Below, one piece after another: positions 1-9,973 of a DNA stretch of 41,248 bases. Where the stretch lies: NCBI GenBank assembly GCA_026705565.1, contig JAPPAJ010000132.1:1-41248 (forward strand), given 5' to 3'. The notes under the pieces were generated by a model. The model had not been told where the DNA came from. It did no database searches and saw only the letters and a list, made by a program, of their open reading frames with translations. The first letter of the stretch is position 1; each line of letters begins with the position of its first letter. The translations under genes were made by a program, and so were the position numbers. The stretch is from Caldilineaceae bacterium. Its GTDB lineage: Bacteria; Chloroflexota; Anaerolineae; Caldilineales; Caldilineaceae.

Positions 1-306
1 GCCGGCCAGGGTTGGACCCCGCCCACCGCGCGGGGCCTCCAGTACATGGTGGATCACCTGCCGGAGAACGTGAACTGGAACATTAGTTGCATGCAGCCGC
101 CTGACTACTGGCAACTGATTGCCCATGCCATCGGTTTGGGCGGTCACATCCGCATCGGCATGGAGGACTGTCCCTATCTGAGCGAAGGGGTGTATGCTCG
201 CACCAACGCCGAACTGATCGACAAAGCGGTGCGCCTGGCGCGCGAGATCGGACGCGAGATCGCGACGCCCGAAGAAGCCCGGGCCATGATCGGGCTCGAG
301 CGCTGA
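1..306 (+). CDS. C-terminal part of a beta-keto acid cleavage enzyme (BKACE / DUF849) family protein, truncated by window start
   Basis: Frame 1 is open from base 1 (AGQGWTPPTARGLQYMVDHLPENVNWNISCMQPPDYWQLIAHAIGLGGHIRIGMEDCPYLSEGVYARTNAELIDKAVRLAREIGREIATPEEAR). The GGHIRIGMED...NAELV..A..la...gr..atp.eAR pattern is typical of BKACE C-termini. Confidence 0.8.
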   Translation, partial: AGQGWTPPTARGLQYMVDHLPENVNWNISCMQPPDYWQLIAHAIGLGGHIRIGMEDCPYLSEGVYARTNAELIDKAVRLAREIGREIATPEEARAMIGLER

Positions 307-339
307 CGTGCTGTCGGAGCGATCCGAATCACTGACATC

Positions 340-1194
340 ATGAAGGGACTCAGCTGCAACTCGGCCCTCTTTGCCCACATCGACGTGGTGGAGTGCATGG
401 GCATCCTGGCGGATCACGGTTTCCAGGCGATCGACGTATCGCTGGAGTTGGAGCCGCCCTTCCTGCCCGTTCCCAAGCCGCACATGTACGTCGACGCGGA
501 TGCCGCGGAAAGGGCCCGCGTGGCGCAAGGGGCCAGGACAGCGGGCCTGGACTTCGGCACCTGCAACGCCCACACGAACCTGATCGACGGGGACCCCGAG
601 GCGCGGGTCCGCAACCTGGACTTCGTGCTGGGCGGCATGCGCGTGGCTGCGGACCTGGGCTGCAAGTACGTGATCACCGGTGGCGGCATGAAGAACATGT
701 ACGGCCGCGAAGGCACCTACTGGCAACGCTTGCTGGATGCCATGGCCGTGCTCCTGCCCGCCGGCGAGGAGCTGGGAGTGACGCTGCTGCTGGAATGCGC
801 GAGCCTGCCCGGATGTTTGGTGCACGACCTGCGCGGCATGCGCAGGCTGTTTGCCGAGGACGGCATGGACAGCTTGCAGGTGCTCTTCGACCCCGCCCAC
901 TACCTGGTGCGCGGCGACGATGTCACGGCGGCCTACCGGGAACTGGCACCCCGCGTTCGCCACATTCATGCCAAGGATGCCCTCGGACGGGTGGAGGACT
1001 TCGAGTTCCCGCCTCTGGGAGAAGGGGAAATCGATTTCCGCAGCCTGATACAGGCCGTCCGCGACACGGGCTTTGCCGGTTATATCGCGTTGGAATACGA
1101 GGGGTTTGCCTGGGGCCACACTCCCGATCCCCTGCGCATTCTGCGCGAGGGACGGGATTTCCTACTGGCCCATCTGGAAGCAACGGCCGCATAG
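340..1194 (+). CDS. Sugar phosphate isomerase/epimerase (xylose isomerase-like TIM barrel)
   Basis: 284 aa ORF; LGCKYVITGGG, LLLECASLPG, VLFDPAHYLVRGDD, VRHIHAKDA, PLGEGEIDFRSLI, GYIALEYEG are AP_endonuc_2-type motifs. Confidence 0.85.
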   Translation: MKGLSCNSALFAHIDVVECMGILADHGFQAIDVSLELEPPFLPVPKPHMYVDADAAERARVAQGARTAGLDFGTCNAHTNLIDGDPEARVRNLDFVLGGMRVAADLGCKYVITGGGMKNMYGREGTYWQRLLDAMAVLLPAGEELGVTLLLECASLPGCLVHDLRGMRRLFAEDGMDSLQVLFDPAHYLVRGDDVTAAYRELAPRVRHIHAKDALGRVEDFEFPPLGEGEIDFRSLIQAVRDTGFAGYIALEYEGFAWGHTPDPLRILREGRDFLLAHLEATAA

Positions 1195-1226
1195 GACCGA
1201 CCGCACACGGACAACGGAGGCAGGGC

Positions 1227-2261
1227 ATGCACGCGGCGGTCCTCGAACGGTTCGGCGAGCCCCTGGTCTGGCGCGAAATGCCGGAACCGGTCCCCGAATC
1301 ACATGAAGTCGTCCTGGCGGTACGGGCCTGCGGCATTGACGGTACCGATCTCAAGCTGATGGACGGTTTCGGCTACGAACCCGAGCTGCCCTTCGTGCCC
1401 GGCCACGAAATTTCCGGCGTGGTGGACTCGGTCGGGTCGGCCGTGACCGATCTGCGGCCCGGCATGCCAGCGATTGTCTACAACTTCGAGACCTGTGGTG
1501 TCTGTGCGTTGTGCCGGGCGGGCCGCACCCAGCTTTGCCTTGACATGGGCAGTGTCATGGGCGTGCTGCAGGCCCATAGCAGCATGGCGGAGTACGTGAA
1601 GGTTTCGGCTCGGCAGGTGGTGCCGGTGTCCGAGGCACTCTCTTCGGTCGATGCCGCCACCTGCTGCGATGCCGGCCTGACTGCTCACCACGCGATCGAC
1701 CGCGCGGGATTGAAATCCGGAGAGACCGTGTTGGTCGTGGGCGCAGGCGGCGTGGGTTCCTATGTGGTGCAGCTGGTCCGTCGCGCGGGGGCCAGTCCCA
1801 TCGTTGCAGAACTGGGAACGGCCAAGCAAACCTGGGCTCGAACCATGGGGGCAACCGCCGTGGTGGACGGTGCAGCATCGTCGTGGACGGCCGCCCTGGA
1901 GACCATCGGAGCGGGCAGTGGCGTGGATTGCGTCTTGGACATCGTCGGCACCCGGATCACGATGCAGGCTGGTCTGGAGTCCCTGCGGCCAGGGGGACGG
2001 ATGGTGCTTGTCGGGTATACGCCGGACGATTTGCAGGCGGCCGGAAAGGACCTTGCGCAACGGGAAATCCAGATTCTGGGAACGCGTGCCGGGACCCGCC
2101 GGGATTTGGAGGCCGCCGCCGGCCTGCTAACCGACGGGTCGCTGCAATCCATCGTGACCCGGACCTTCCCGATGGAGGAAGTCAACATGGCCTTGGCGCT
2201 GTTGCGGTCCGGAAAGGCCAACGGCCGCATTGTCCTGCTGGCGCCCGGAACCGCCGCGTAG
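1227..2261 (+). CDS. Zinc-dependent MDR-family alcohol dehydrogenase
   Basis: Start MHAAVLERFGEPLVWREMPEP within ORF 393..2261; FVPGHEISGVV; structural zinc CGVCALCRAGRTQLC; Rossmann VVGAGGVGSYVVQL. Confidence 0.88.
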   Translation: MHAAVLERFGEPLVWREMPEPVPESHEVVLAVRACGIDGTDLKLMDGFGYEPELPFVPGHEISGVVDSVGSAVTDLRPGMPAIVYNFETCGVCALCRAGRTQLCLDMGSVMGVLQAHSSMAEYVKVSARQVVPVSEALSSVDAATCCDAGLTAHHAIDRAGLKSGETVLVVGAGGVGSYVVQLVRRAGASPIVAELGTAKQTWARTMGATAVVDGAASSWTAALETIGAGSGVDCVLDIVGTRITMQAGLESLRPGGRMVLVGYTPDDLQAAGKDLAQREIQILGTRAGTRRDLEAAAGLLTDGSLQSIVTRTFPMEEVNMALALLRSGKANGRIVLLAPGTAA

Positions 2262-2337
2262 CCGGATCCCCAGGGCCCTGCTTCCCATACCCCGTTTGGT
2301 CTGCCGACCGCGCGGGGAACACCCCAACGGAACTTCC

Positions 2338-4746
2338 ATGTCGATTGAATTCGAACATCCCCGTTTCTTTTCCCGCCACATCCCTCATGCGGACTGGCAG
2401 GAGTTCTCAGCCGAAGGCTACAGGCATTCGGTGACGGGAGTTGTCTACCGCGGCGAACCGCGGCCCACCTGCGGCATGCCTGTGGGCGGTCTCGACACGG
2501 GTTGCCTGGACATTGAACCCAACGGCATGCTGGGGTACGTCACAATCTTCAATGAGCTTGTGGCACCGCGTGGCCTTGCCAACATGCCGTTCATGGGATA
2601 CCGGACGGATGGAGTCACCCGCCTGCTGGTGACGGACCGGAGGGCCAAGGAGGATACCCCCACCCCTGCGGCATCGCCCCATCAGTTTCCGCCCACCGAT
2701 TACACGCCCCGCTACCGGCAGTTGGATCTGTCCGGCGTGGACATCTGCCGCAGCGTGGACTACTGGGGCCATTATCCGGTCCTGGACATGGAGTTTGATA
2801 CCGGTGACAGCCTGGATGTTGGCATGCGGGCCTTCCATCCCTTCCTGCCCGGTGATGCCAACACGTCGCTGCTGCCAGGCGCAGTTTTCCGCGTTCGTCT
2901 GCGCAACCGGTCCGACAATGCGTGTCAGGGAGTGTTCCTGTTTTCGCTGCCCGGATTTGGGGGCGGGAAATCCATCCCGGGGAAGCATGTTGAACGCGCC
3001 GTTTTGGACTTGGCATCCACCATTGAGGCTGTCCGAGTGAACCGGTTGAGCGACAACCCGGGGGGCCGGATGGAGTACGCCTTGGGGGTAGTCAATGCGC
3101 CAGCCGGTTGTACCTGGGGAGCGGGATTGGATGCCGAAGGCGGCCGATGGGCGGCCGCAGGCGAGTCGCTGCCCGCGCCCCTACCCGAGGAGAGCGGACT
3201 GTCCGTGCGCATCCCCTTTGCCCTGGAACCGGGAGTCAGTACCGAGTTGACCATCCTCCTCGCCTGGCATGCCCCAACCTGGATGTCAGGCGGAACCCCG
3301 GCCGCGGACGACTCCTCCCCCTTCGTCCATATGTACGAACGGACGTGGCCGGATCTTGAGACGGTCCTTCAGGATTTGGCTTCCCGCCAATCTTCGTATC
3401 TGGACCGGGTCATTGCGTGGCACGAGGTTCTGTACCAGGCGTCCGAGGTTCCAGGCTGGCTTGCCGATTCGCTCATCAACAACCTGCACCTGCTGACCGA
3501 GTGCAGCGTGTGGGCACAGGAGGGATGGACCGGTTCCGAATGGGTTCCGCCTTCGCTCGGGCTGTTCGCGCTCAACGAATGCCCGCGCGGCTGTCCCCAA
3601 TTGGAGTGCCTGCCCTGCAGCTTCTACGGGAACATTCCGCTGCTCTACTTCTTTCCGGATGCTGCCCTGTCCACGCTCCACGGTTATCGTGCCTACCAGT
3701 TTCCCGACGGACGGCCACCGTGGATCTTCGGCGGCATCACGGCGCGGGACAAGAACAACCGGGATCCCTATGCCATGGCGGCCCCGGACCACGGCTACCA
3801 GACCGTGCTCAACGGTGCCTGCTACATCGTCATGGCGGATCGGTACTGGCGCACGTCCAGAGACGACGTGTTCCTGGCGGAGTTCTGGGAATCGCTGAAG
3901 CGTTGCAACGACTTTGCCCTGGCCCTGCGGCCTGCGTACGGGGATGCGCAGGTGGTGGCCATGCCTGAACCCGGCACGGATGCCGAAGGTTTGGGCGACA
4001 CGGAGTGGTTCGAGGCTCCGGAGCCGGGCTGGAAGGGATACGTGACGCACGCCGGTGGCATTCGATTGGCGCAGGTTGCGATCATGCGTCGCATGGCACT
4101 TGCCATGGATGACTCCGAGTACGTCGCCAAATGCGACGACTGGCTGGCAGCGGGCGGGAAGGCCTTGGAGGAAATTCTCTGGAACGAAACCTGCTACTGG
4201 AACTTCCGGGAACCCGACACGGAAACCGAATCGGACTTGGTGTTCGGCTACCAGTTGGACGGCCACTGGATCACCAGCTGGCACGGTGTGGACGCCGTCT
4301 TTCCCGCCGACCGGGTCTCCGTCACGTTGCAGACCATCCGCGACATAAATTGCGGTCTGTCACAGTCCGGTGCGGTGAACTACGCCAATCCGGACGGCAC
4401 CGTGGCGCAGGTGGGCGGGTACGGACCCTACAGCTATTTCCCACCCGAACTCTTCATGTTGGCCATGACCTACATGTACGAAGGCAACCGGGATTTCGGC
4501 ATGGATCTGCTCCACCGCTGCCTGGCCAACATTGTGCACTGGGGCTATGTGTGGGACTTCCCCAACACAACCCGCGGCGATGCCGATACGGGGCAGCGTA
4601 CTTTCGGTGCCGACTACTACCAGAACCTGATGCTTTGGGCCGTTCCCGCGGCTCTTGCCGGCAGCGACATGACGGAACCACAAGCCGTGGGCGGTTTGGT
4701 CCAACGGATGCTGGACGCGGCATACCTTGGGACGGTGTCATCGTGA
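2338..4746 (+). CDS. GH116-type (GBA2 / bile-acid beta-glucosidase-like) glycoside hydrolase
   Basis: Start MSIEFEHPRFFSRH; N-terminal CGMPVGGLDTGCLDIEPNGMLGYVTIFNE; C-terminal LVFGYQLDGHWITSWHGVDAVFPADRVSVTLQTI resembling the GH116 catalytic domain. Confidence 0.78.
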   Translation: MSIEFEHPRFFSRHIPHADWQEFSAEGYRHSVTGVVYRGEPRPTCGMPVGGLDTGCLDIEPNGMLGYVTIFNELVAPRGLANMPFMGYRTDGVTRLLVTDRRAKEDTPTPAASPHQFPPTDYTPRYRQLDLSGVDICRSVDYWGHYPVLDMEFDTGDSLDVGMRAFHPFLPGDANTSLLPGAVFRVRLRNRSDNACQGVFLFSLPGFGGGKSIPGKHVERAVLDLASTIEAVRVNRLSDNPGGRMEYALGVVNAPAGCTWGAGLDAEGGRWAAAGESLPAPLPEESGLSVRIPFALEPGVSTELTILLAWHAPTWMSGGTPAADDSSPFVHMYERTWPDLETVLQDLASRQSSYLDRVIAWHEVLYQASEVPGWLADSLINNLHLLTECSVWAQEGWTGSEWVPPSLGLFALNECPRGCPQLECLPCSFYGNIPLLYFFPDAALSTLHGYRAYQFPDGRPPWIFGGITARDKNNRDPYAMAAPDHGYQTVLNGACYIVMADRYWRTSRDDVFLAEFWESLKRCNDFALALRPAYGDAQVVAMPEPGTDAEGLGDTEWFEAPEPGWKGYVTHAGGIRLAQVAIMRRMALAMDDSEYVAKCDDWLAAGGKALEEILWNETCYWNFREPDTETESDLVFGYQLDGHWITSWHGVDAVFPADRVSVTLQTIRDINCGLSQSGAVNYANPDGTVAQVGGYGPYSYFPPELFMLAMTYMYEGNRDFGMDLLHRCLANIVHWGYVWDFPNTTRGDADTGQRTFGADYYQNLMLWAVPAALAGSDMTEPQAVGGLVQRMLDAAYLGTVSS

Positions 4747-5768
4747 CGCGCAGGTTCGCTCCTACGCGGCTGGCCGCGTTTGTACAAGGCATCCTGGAAG
4801 CTGCCGGCACGCCAGCCGATCTCGCCGCGATCGTTGCCGATACCCTCGTCGATGCAGACTTGAAGGGCGTCGAGTCTCACGGTGTACTGCGCGTGCCCCA
4901 CTACCTCGAATTGATGGCGGAAGGGTACATCAAACCAGCTGGCCGGTCCACGGTAGTCCGCGAGGCACCGACCTGGGTGATGGTGGACGGGCAACAGGGA
5001 TTTGGCCACTGTGCCTTGCTGAACCTGTGCGAAAGGGTGGCAGCCAAGGCCGAGCGTACCGGTGTTGCCTTTGGCGGGTTGACCAACACAACCCATACGG
5101 GACGGATCGGCTGGTTCGCGGAGAAGATTGCGGGGCGCGGTTTCGCCATCCAGATCACGGGAGGCGGCGCGCACCGGCTGCCGGAGCACACCTCCGTGGC
5201 CCCGTACGGCGGCCGCGAGCGAATTCTGAGCACGAATCCGATCACCCTGGGCTGGCCGGGAGGCCGTTTCGGCTCCATTGTTGCCGACTTTTCCACCAGT
5301 GCAACCGCGGAAGGCAAGGTCCGCTTCCACCGCGAGCGTGGCGAATCCCTTCCGCCGGGTTGGATTCTCGATCGGGATGGAGTCCCATCGACAGATCCCG
5401 ATGCACTCTACGGTGGAGGATCAATCCTGCCCATGGGTGCCCACAAGGGCTATGGCTTGGCACTTTTCAACGAGTACCTGGGCGGCATCATGCTTGGTCC
5501 CACCTACGAGGCCAATTGGACCGTAACCATCTTGGATCCGACTGCATTCGGGGATCCCCAAGTCCAGTTGCAGGACGCGGAGGCGCTTTTGCAACGGATC
5601 AAGGACTCGCCTGCGGCTCAGGGCTACCGGGAAGTGCTGCTCCCGGGAGAACTGGAAGAGATGGTTGCCCGCGAACGGACGCACACTGGCATTCCGGTAG
5701 CGGATGCGATTTGGGACCGAATCACGGAGGTGGCGGCCGGGTTGGGCATTCCCCCGTTGGATGAGTAA
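4743..5768 (+). CDS. Malate/L-lactate dehydrogenase (Ldh2/YlbC/AllD) family oxidoreductase
   Basis: GTG start overlaps the preceding stop (GTGA); VTRRFAPTRLAAFVQGILEAAGTP...DADLKGVESHGVLRVPHYLE; MGAHKGYGLALFNEYLGG. Confidence 0.85.
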   Translation: MTRRFAPTRLAAFVQGILEAAGTPADLAAIVADTLVDADLKGVESHGVLRVPHYLELMAEGYIKPAGRSTVVREAPTWVMVDGQQGFGHCALLNLCERVAAKAERTGVAFGGLTNTTHTGRIGWFAEKIAGRGFAIQITGGGAHRLPEHTSVAPYGGRERILSTNPITLGWPGGRFGSIVADFSTSATAEGKVRFHRERGESLPPGWILDRDGVPSTDPDALYGGGSILPMGAHKGYGLALFNEYLGGIMLGPTYEANWTVTILDPTAFGDPQVQLQDAEALLQRIKDSPAAQGYREVLLPGELEEMVARERTHTGIPVADAIWDRITEVAAGLGIPPLDE

Positions 5769-5865
5769 TCCCAAGTTTCGTCTGCTCCAGCTGCGTTGTC
5801 AGGTGGTTGTCACCGCTGTGTGCCAACTTCACTGACCGGTTCTACGCCGGTGCCGTGGAATCGAC

Positions 5866-5883
5866 TTTCGTCACGCGACGAAA
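5866..5883. terminator. Small perfect hairpin at the convergent junction of Ldh2 and Gfo/Idh genes; possible bidirectional terminator
   Basis: TTTCGTC-ACGC-GACGAAA: 7 bp perfect stem, 4 nt loop, overlapping the - strand stop codon. Confidence 0.3.
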
Positions 5884-6953
5884 TCGGGACAGTTCCGAAC
5901 GATGGCGATCATGGTCGCGGCATCCTCGGCACCGTGTTCCAGGGGCGTACGCGGCGGGGTGCCGGTCGTTATGGACCGGTGGAAGTGAATCAACTCGTTG
6001 CGGAAGGCTTCCCGATAGTCGATCGTGATCTCCCGTTCGACATAGCGGCCATCCTCCATGCCGCGATGAATCACCATGGTGGGGGCGTGTTTCAGGAACG
6101 GTGAAGGAAATCGGATCGCGGTGGAACTGCCGTCGTCGCAGGCAGTGAAGGTCTCATCGAACAGCCGGATGTCGGGCATGAAGACGGCGGTGAAGACGCA
6201 CCGGACACCGCGCTCAAACTTGAGCGTGGCCGTAATCGAGCGACCGCCGTTCCAGATCTCCGTTGACAGCACGTCCTCCACGCGCCCGAGGCAGCCGCGC
6301 ATGATCGAAAGTTGATGGCATCCACTGCCGAGCAACCCCCCGTAGGCGCGTGCCACATGCTCCGGTTGTTCGCCGATGGCTTGTTGCTGCGCCGTGCGCA
6401 TTGCCCGACCTGTCGCGGCCACGCGGTTGGGATCGGCATCGTCGCCACGCAGGATCTCGTAGTGCTCAAGGAACGGTTCGTTGGGGCCGTGGGCGACGTA
6501 CATCGTCGCCATGCGCACCGCGGACATAGCTCGTACCATGGCCGCGCCCGTTTCGTATCCGGGATCGTAGGGTTTGTGGTAACCGAGTTGGCCAATCAGA
6601 CTGTTGCGGCGGGCCGCCTCGACCATGTCGGTGGCCTCTTCGACGTTTACGCACATCGGTTTCTCCACGAAGACGTGCACCCCTGCGGACAGGGCTGCCA
6701 TTACTTCGGGATAGTGGTACGGCGTCAAAATTAGGGCGGCATCCAACTCGACGGTGTCGAGCATGTCGCCAATGTCCGTGAATGCATGGGGGACCCCATA
6801 CCTGCGGGCCAAGGTTTGCGCCGTCCGTGCGGACAGGTCGCAGAGCGCAACAATTTCATACAGGTTGGGCAGGGATTGCAGATGGGGCAGGTGCATTACC
6901 TGTGCCACCAAGCCGGTACCCACGATGCCTACGCGCAGCCGTGTTCCGTTCAT
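5871..6953 (-). CDS. Gfo/Idh/MocA family oxidoreductase
   Basis: Start MNGTRLRVGIVGTGLVAQVMHLPHLQ within longer ORF; GVHVFVEKPMCVNVEEATDMVEAA dinucleotide-fold/EKP motif. Confidence 0.88.
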   Translation of the reverse strand: MNGTRLRVGIVGTGLVAQVMHLPHLQSLPNLYEIVALCDLSARTAQTLARRYGVPHAFTDIGDMLDTVELDAALILTPYHYPEVMAALSAGVHVFVEKPMCVNVEEATDMVEAARRNSLIGQLGYHKPYDPGYETGAAMVRAMSAVRMATMYVAHGPNEPFLEHYEILRGDDADPNRVAATGRAMRTAQQQAIGEQPEHVARAYGGLLGSGCHQLSIMRGCLGRVEDVLSTEIWNGGRSITATLKFERGVRCVFTAVFMPDIRLFDETFTACDDGSSTAIRFPSPFLKHAPTMVIHRGMEDGRYVEREITIDYREAFRNELIHFHRSITTGTPPRTPLEHGAEDAATMIAIVRNCPDFVA

Positions 6954-7379
6954 GTCGCCGCCTGGTTTGGAATGGCCATTGTGTTGCCAGTTGCACCGTC
7001 CGCGAGCACCTGGATCGGTTCGACGAACGGTCCCGCGCGCAAGTTTGGAATGCACCTTCCCGTTAGACGGCTTACCGTCGACAAATCCGCCCCGAGCGTC
7101 GTTGCATCCAGTGTTGCCGGAGCCGAATATGCCATCGGCATGGAATATCCAAAGGTTGTGGGAATTGACGGGTCCATGATACATGCCACGGATCGGCATC
7201 CGATGGGAATCGGATGTGGTAGCGGATTTGCGGACGACTGCTATTTCGCGTTCAGGCAGGATCAGTGCCCCCAAAAAAGGGATTCTGGCTGATTGCTATA
7301 CTTTGGCATCATCCGTGGATTTGATCGATCTCACCACCGGTGCTTCACCGTCAGGGCGCGTTTCGGTCAAGGAGATCTT

Positions 7380-8693
7380 ATGAACGGCAACGTTATTGGT
7401 CGACGAGAGTTTTTGCGGTCCAGTGCAATCCTGTTGGGAGGTTTGACGGTTGCTGCCTGCGCTGATCCGGCTGCCATGACCGGTGCCGAACCAAGTATGG
7501 AACCGATTGAGCTTCGGTACCACCACCGCTTGGGCCTTGAGTGCGACAACCATGGCCAGTGGGTGGAGAAATTCAACGAGGACAGGGCACCGGATGTCTC
7601 CGTCACCATGGAGTGCTTCCCCGGTGCTGACTACTTCAAGAAGCTGAATACGCTGATTGCCGGCGGCACGATTGGTGACGCCTTTTGGATCTCGTCCATC
7701 GAGGGCTACTATCGGTTGGCCGCTGCCGGCGCGTCCAGGGCGCTCGATGATCTGGTGGAGTCGTCTGGCTTTGACCTAAGCGATTTCTACGCGCTCAACA
7801 TTGAGGCCGCGCGCCTGAATGGCGAACTCTACGGCCTGCCCCAGTTGGCCCATCCCGGGCGTGTGGGCCTGTTCTACAACGTCGGGTTGTTTGAAGACGC
7901 TGGTATGGAGCCGCCGAACGACACGTGGACGTACGACGATCTGCTGGCGGCAGCCGCGGCCTTGACCGATCCAGACGAAGGGGTGTACGGGTTCCTGCCG
8001 TGTTTGGGCTACTTCTGCCTGCTCGTCTACCAGCGGTCATGGGGTGGCGACATGCTGAACGGAGACGGCACCGTGGCCACGCTCGATTCTGATGAATCGA
8101 TAGCAGCACTGCGCTTCGTCAGCGATCTGTTTCATGAAAACGGGGTGGCGCCGCTGCCCGGCACGATGGAACAGGGCACATACCAGACATTCGCGGCCAA
8201 CAAGCTGGCGATGTACCAGTCGGGCTTCTGGGGCGAATACGTGAAGAACTTCGTTGAGGAGGACGCGTGGGCCGTGGCCCCAATGCCGATCGGAGCCGAT
8301 ACGGGCGTGCGCGGCAACATGTTCGAGTCGGACCCTGTTTGCGTCTCGCGAGCTTCGGAGAACCCGGCCGAGATGTTTGACTGCTTGACGTACTTCACGA
8401 CGTTCGACGCCCAGATTGGCAACTACAACGCCATGGGCGCGCCGTCGGTACGCCCGGATGTAATGGCGTCGGAGACGTTGCAGTCTTCGGCATTGATGCG
8501 GGTGTTTGGCGGAATCATGGACGAGGCATTGCCGCTTGTCCTGCCGGCGAACTTCCGCGAGACCGAATACTTCAAGACCATCAATGAGATGCTCCAGGTT
8601 GTTTGGCTCGGCGAGAGCGATTTGGACGAGGTGATCGGCGATGTCCAGGAGGCAGCCGCTGAAATCCTGGCCAAGCCGTCGTTGGAGGCATAG
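7380..8693 (+). CDS. Extracellular solute-binding protein of a CUT1-type sugar ABC transporter (lipoprotein)
   Basis: MNGNVIGRREFLRSSAILLGGLTVAACADP: twin-Arg plus lipobox-like AAC; FNEDRAPDVSVTMECFPGADYFKKLNTLIAGGTIGDAFW typical of family 1 SBPs. Confidence 0.88.
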   Translation: MNGNVIGRREFLRSSAILLGGLTVAACADPAAMTGAEPSMEPIELRYHHRLGLECDNHGQWVEKFNEDRAPDVSVTMECFPGADYFKKLNTLIAGGTIGDAFWISSIEGYYRLAAAGASRALDDLVESSGFDLSDFYALNIEAARLNGELYGLPQLAHPGRVGLFYNVGLFEDAGMEPPNDTWTYDDLLAAAAALTDPDEGVYGFLPCLGYFCLLVYQRSWGGDMLNGDGTVATLDSDESIAALRFVSDLFHENGVAPLPGTMEQGTYQTFAANKLAMYQSGFWGEYVKNFVEEDAWAVAPMPIGADTGVRGNMFESDPVCVSRASENPAEMFDCLTYFTTFDAQIGNYNAMGAPSVRPDVMASETLQSSALMRVFGGIMDEALPLVLPANFRETEYFKTINEMLQVVWLGESDLDEVIGDVQEAAAEILAKPSLEA

Positions 8694-8704
8694 ACGATAG
8701 GATT

Positions 8705-8735
8705 CCGGCGGGCGGGTGCCGAACCCGTCCGCCGG
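8705..8735 (+). terminator. Stem-loop 12 bp after the SBP stop codon; intrinsic attenuator or mRNA-stabilising hairpin
   Basis: CCGGCGGGCGGGT-GCCGA-ACCCGTCCGCCGG: 13 bp stem (one G:U wobble), 5 nt loop; not followed by a clear T-tract. Confidence 0.55.
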
Positions 8736-8809
8736 TGTTGACAAGGGATCGTCCGCGGGTCGGTGCACGGAAAATTGCCGCGGACAGCAGGGAAAAGGGG
8801 ATACACACC

Positions 8810-9895
8810 ATGCGGACGGTCAAAGCCGCAGTCTGCTACGAGTACGGGAGGCCTCTGGTCGTCGAGGAGGTTCATCTGGAGTCTCCCGGCCGCGAGGAAG
8901 TGGAAGTCCGGATAGAGGCGTGTGCCATTTGCCACAGCGACATTCACATCATTGATGGGGAGTGGCACTACGAGGCCCCCTTAATTCCCGGGCATGAAGC
9001 CGCTGGCACCGTGACCCAACTCGGTGCCGGGGTGGAAGGCATTGCGGTAGGCGACCGGGTGGTCGTGTCCTTGCTGTGGTCGTGCCGTCGCTGCCGCCAC
9101 TGCCTGGAAGGCGAACCCTATCTTTGCATCGGCGAACATCCATTAGAAGATGTGCATTCGAAGTTCACCAACCGCGCGGGCACGCAACTGAACCGTGCGC
9201 TGAGGGTGGCCGGGTTCGCGGAGCACACTGTGGTCCACGAAACCCAAATCGTCAAGGTACCCGACTCGATTCCGATTGTCTCCGCAGCCCTGCTGGCCTG
9301 TGGGGTCATTACCGGCTTGGGTGCCGTGGTGAATACCGCGGGGTTCCGGTTCGGGAGGTCGGTGGCCGTGGTTGGATGCGGAGGCGTGGGCCTCAACACC
9401 GTCCAAGGAGCGATTCTGGCTGGTGCCACGCAGGTCATTGGGGTCGACATCGAACCGGAAAAGCTGGATATCGCGCGGGAATTCGGTGCCACCCATGTGG
9501 TGCATGCTGGAGAGACTGACGCAGTACAGGCGGTAATGGATCTTTCGTCGGGCGGGGTCGACTACGTGTTTGTGGTGGCCGGCGTCACACGACTTCTGGA
9601 AGAAGCGGCGGACATGATATGCAAGGGCGGGGGCGTCATCCAAGTGGGCATGCCTCCCCAGAGCGACACGTTCGCGTTCGCGGGGCAGCGCTTTATGGGG
9701 CAACGTTCGCTGAAGGGCAGTTCGATGGGCGGGACGAATTTCCAGCGCCAGGCACCGCAACTGATGGATCTGTACCTGCAGGGCCGGTTGAAGCTGGACG
9801 AACTGGTGACCCGTACCTATCCCCTAGAGAAAATCAACGAGGCAATCGCGGCGGTGGCGGAACCTGCCACCCTCCGCAACGTGATCACATTCTGA
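8810..9895 (+). CDS. Zinc-dependent alcohol dehydrogenase (MDR, class III/NDMA-like)
   Basis: MRTVKAAVCYEYGRPLVVEEVHLESPGREEVEVRIEACAICHSDIHIIDG; GHEAAGTV; CRRCRHCLEGEPYLC; VVGCGGVGLNTVQGA. Confidence 0.9.
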   Translation: MRTVKAAVCYEYGRPLVVEEVHLESPGREEVEVRIEACAICHSDIHIIDGEWHYEAPLIPGHEAAGTVTQLGAGVEGIAVGDRVVVSLLWSCRRCRHCLEGEPYLCIGEHPLEDVHSKFTNRAGTQLNRALRVAGFAEHTVVHETQIVKVPDSIPIVSAALLACGVITGLGAVVNTAGFRFGRSVAVVGCGGVGLNTVQGAILAGATQVIGVDIEPEKLDIAREFGATHVVHAGETDAVQAVMDLSSGGVDYVFVVAGVTRLLEEAADMICKGGGVIQVGMPPQSDTFAFAGQRFMGQRSLKGSSMGGTNFQRQAPQLMDLYLQGRLKLDELVTRTYPLEKINEAIAAVAEPATLRNVITF

Positions 9896-9973
9896 CGCGG
9901 GTCGTAGCCTGCAATGGCGGGACGCAGGGTAGGTTAGGTGCCGGGTGCCCGGCGGGTTCCCATGCTTCGGGCA

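Noticed and set aside
923-2230. Long antisense ORFs (923..1354 -, 1299..2060 -, 1760..2230 -)
   Set aside because: Antisense to well-supported isomerase and MDR genes; compositions are typical of GC-rich shadow ORFs with no recognisable motifs.
7297-7302. TATACT as a promoter -10 for the SBP gene
   Set aside because: No convincing -35 at suitable spacing; not enough to call a promoter.
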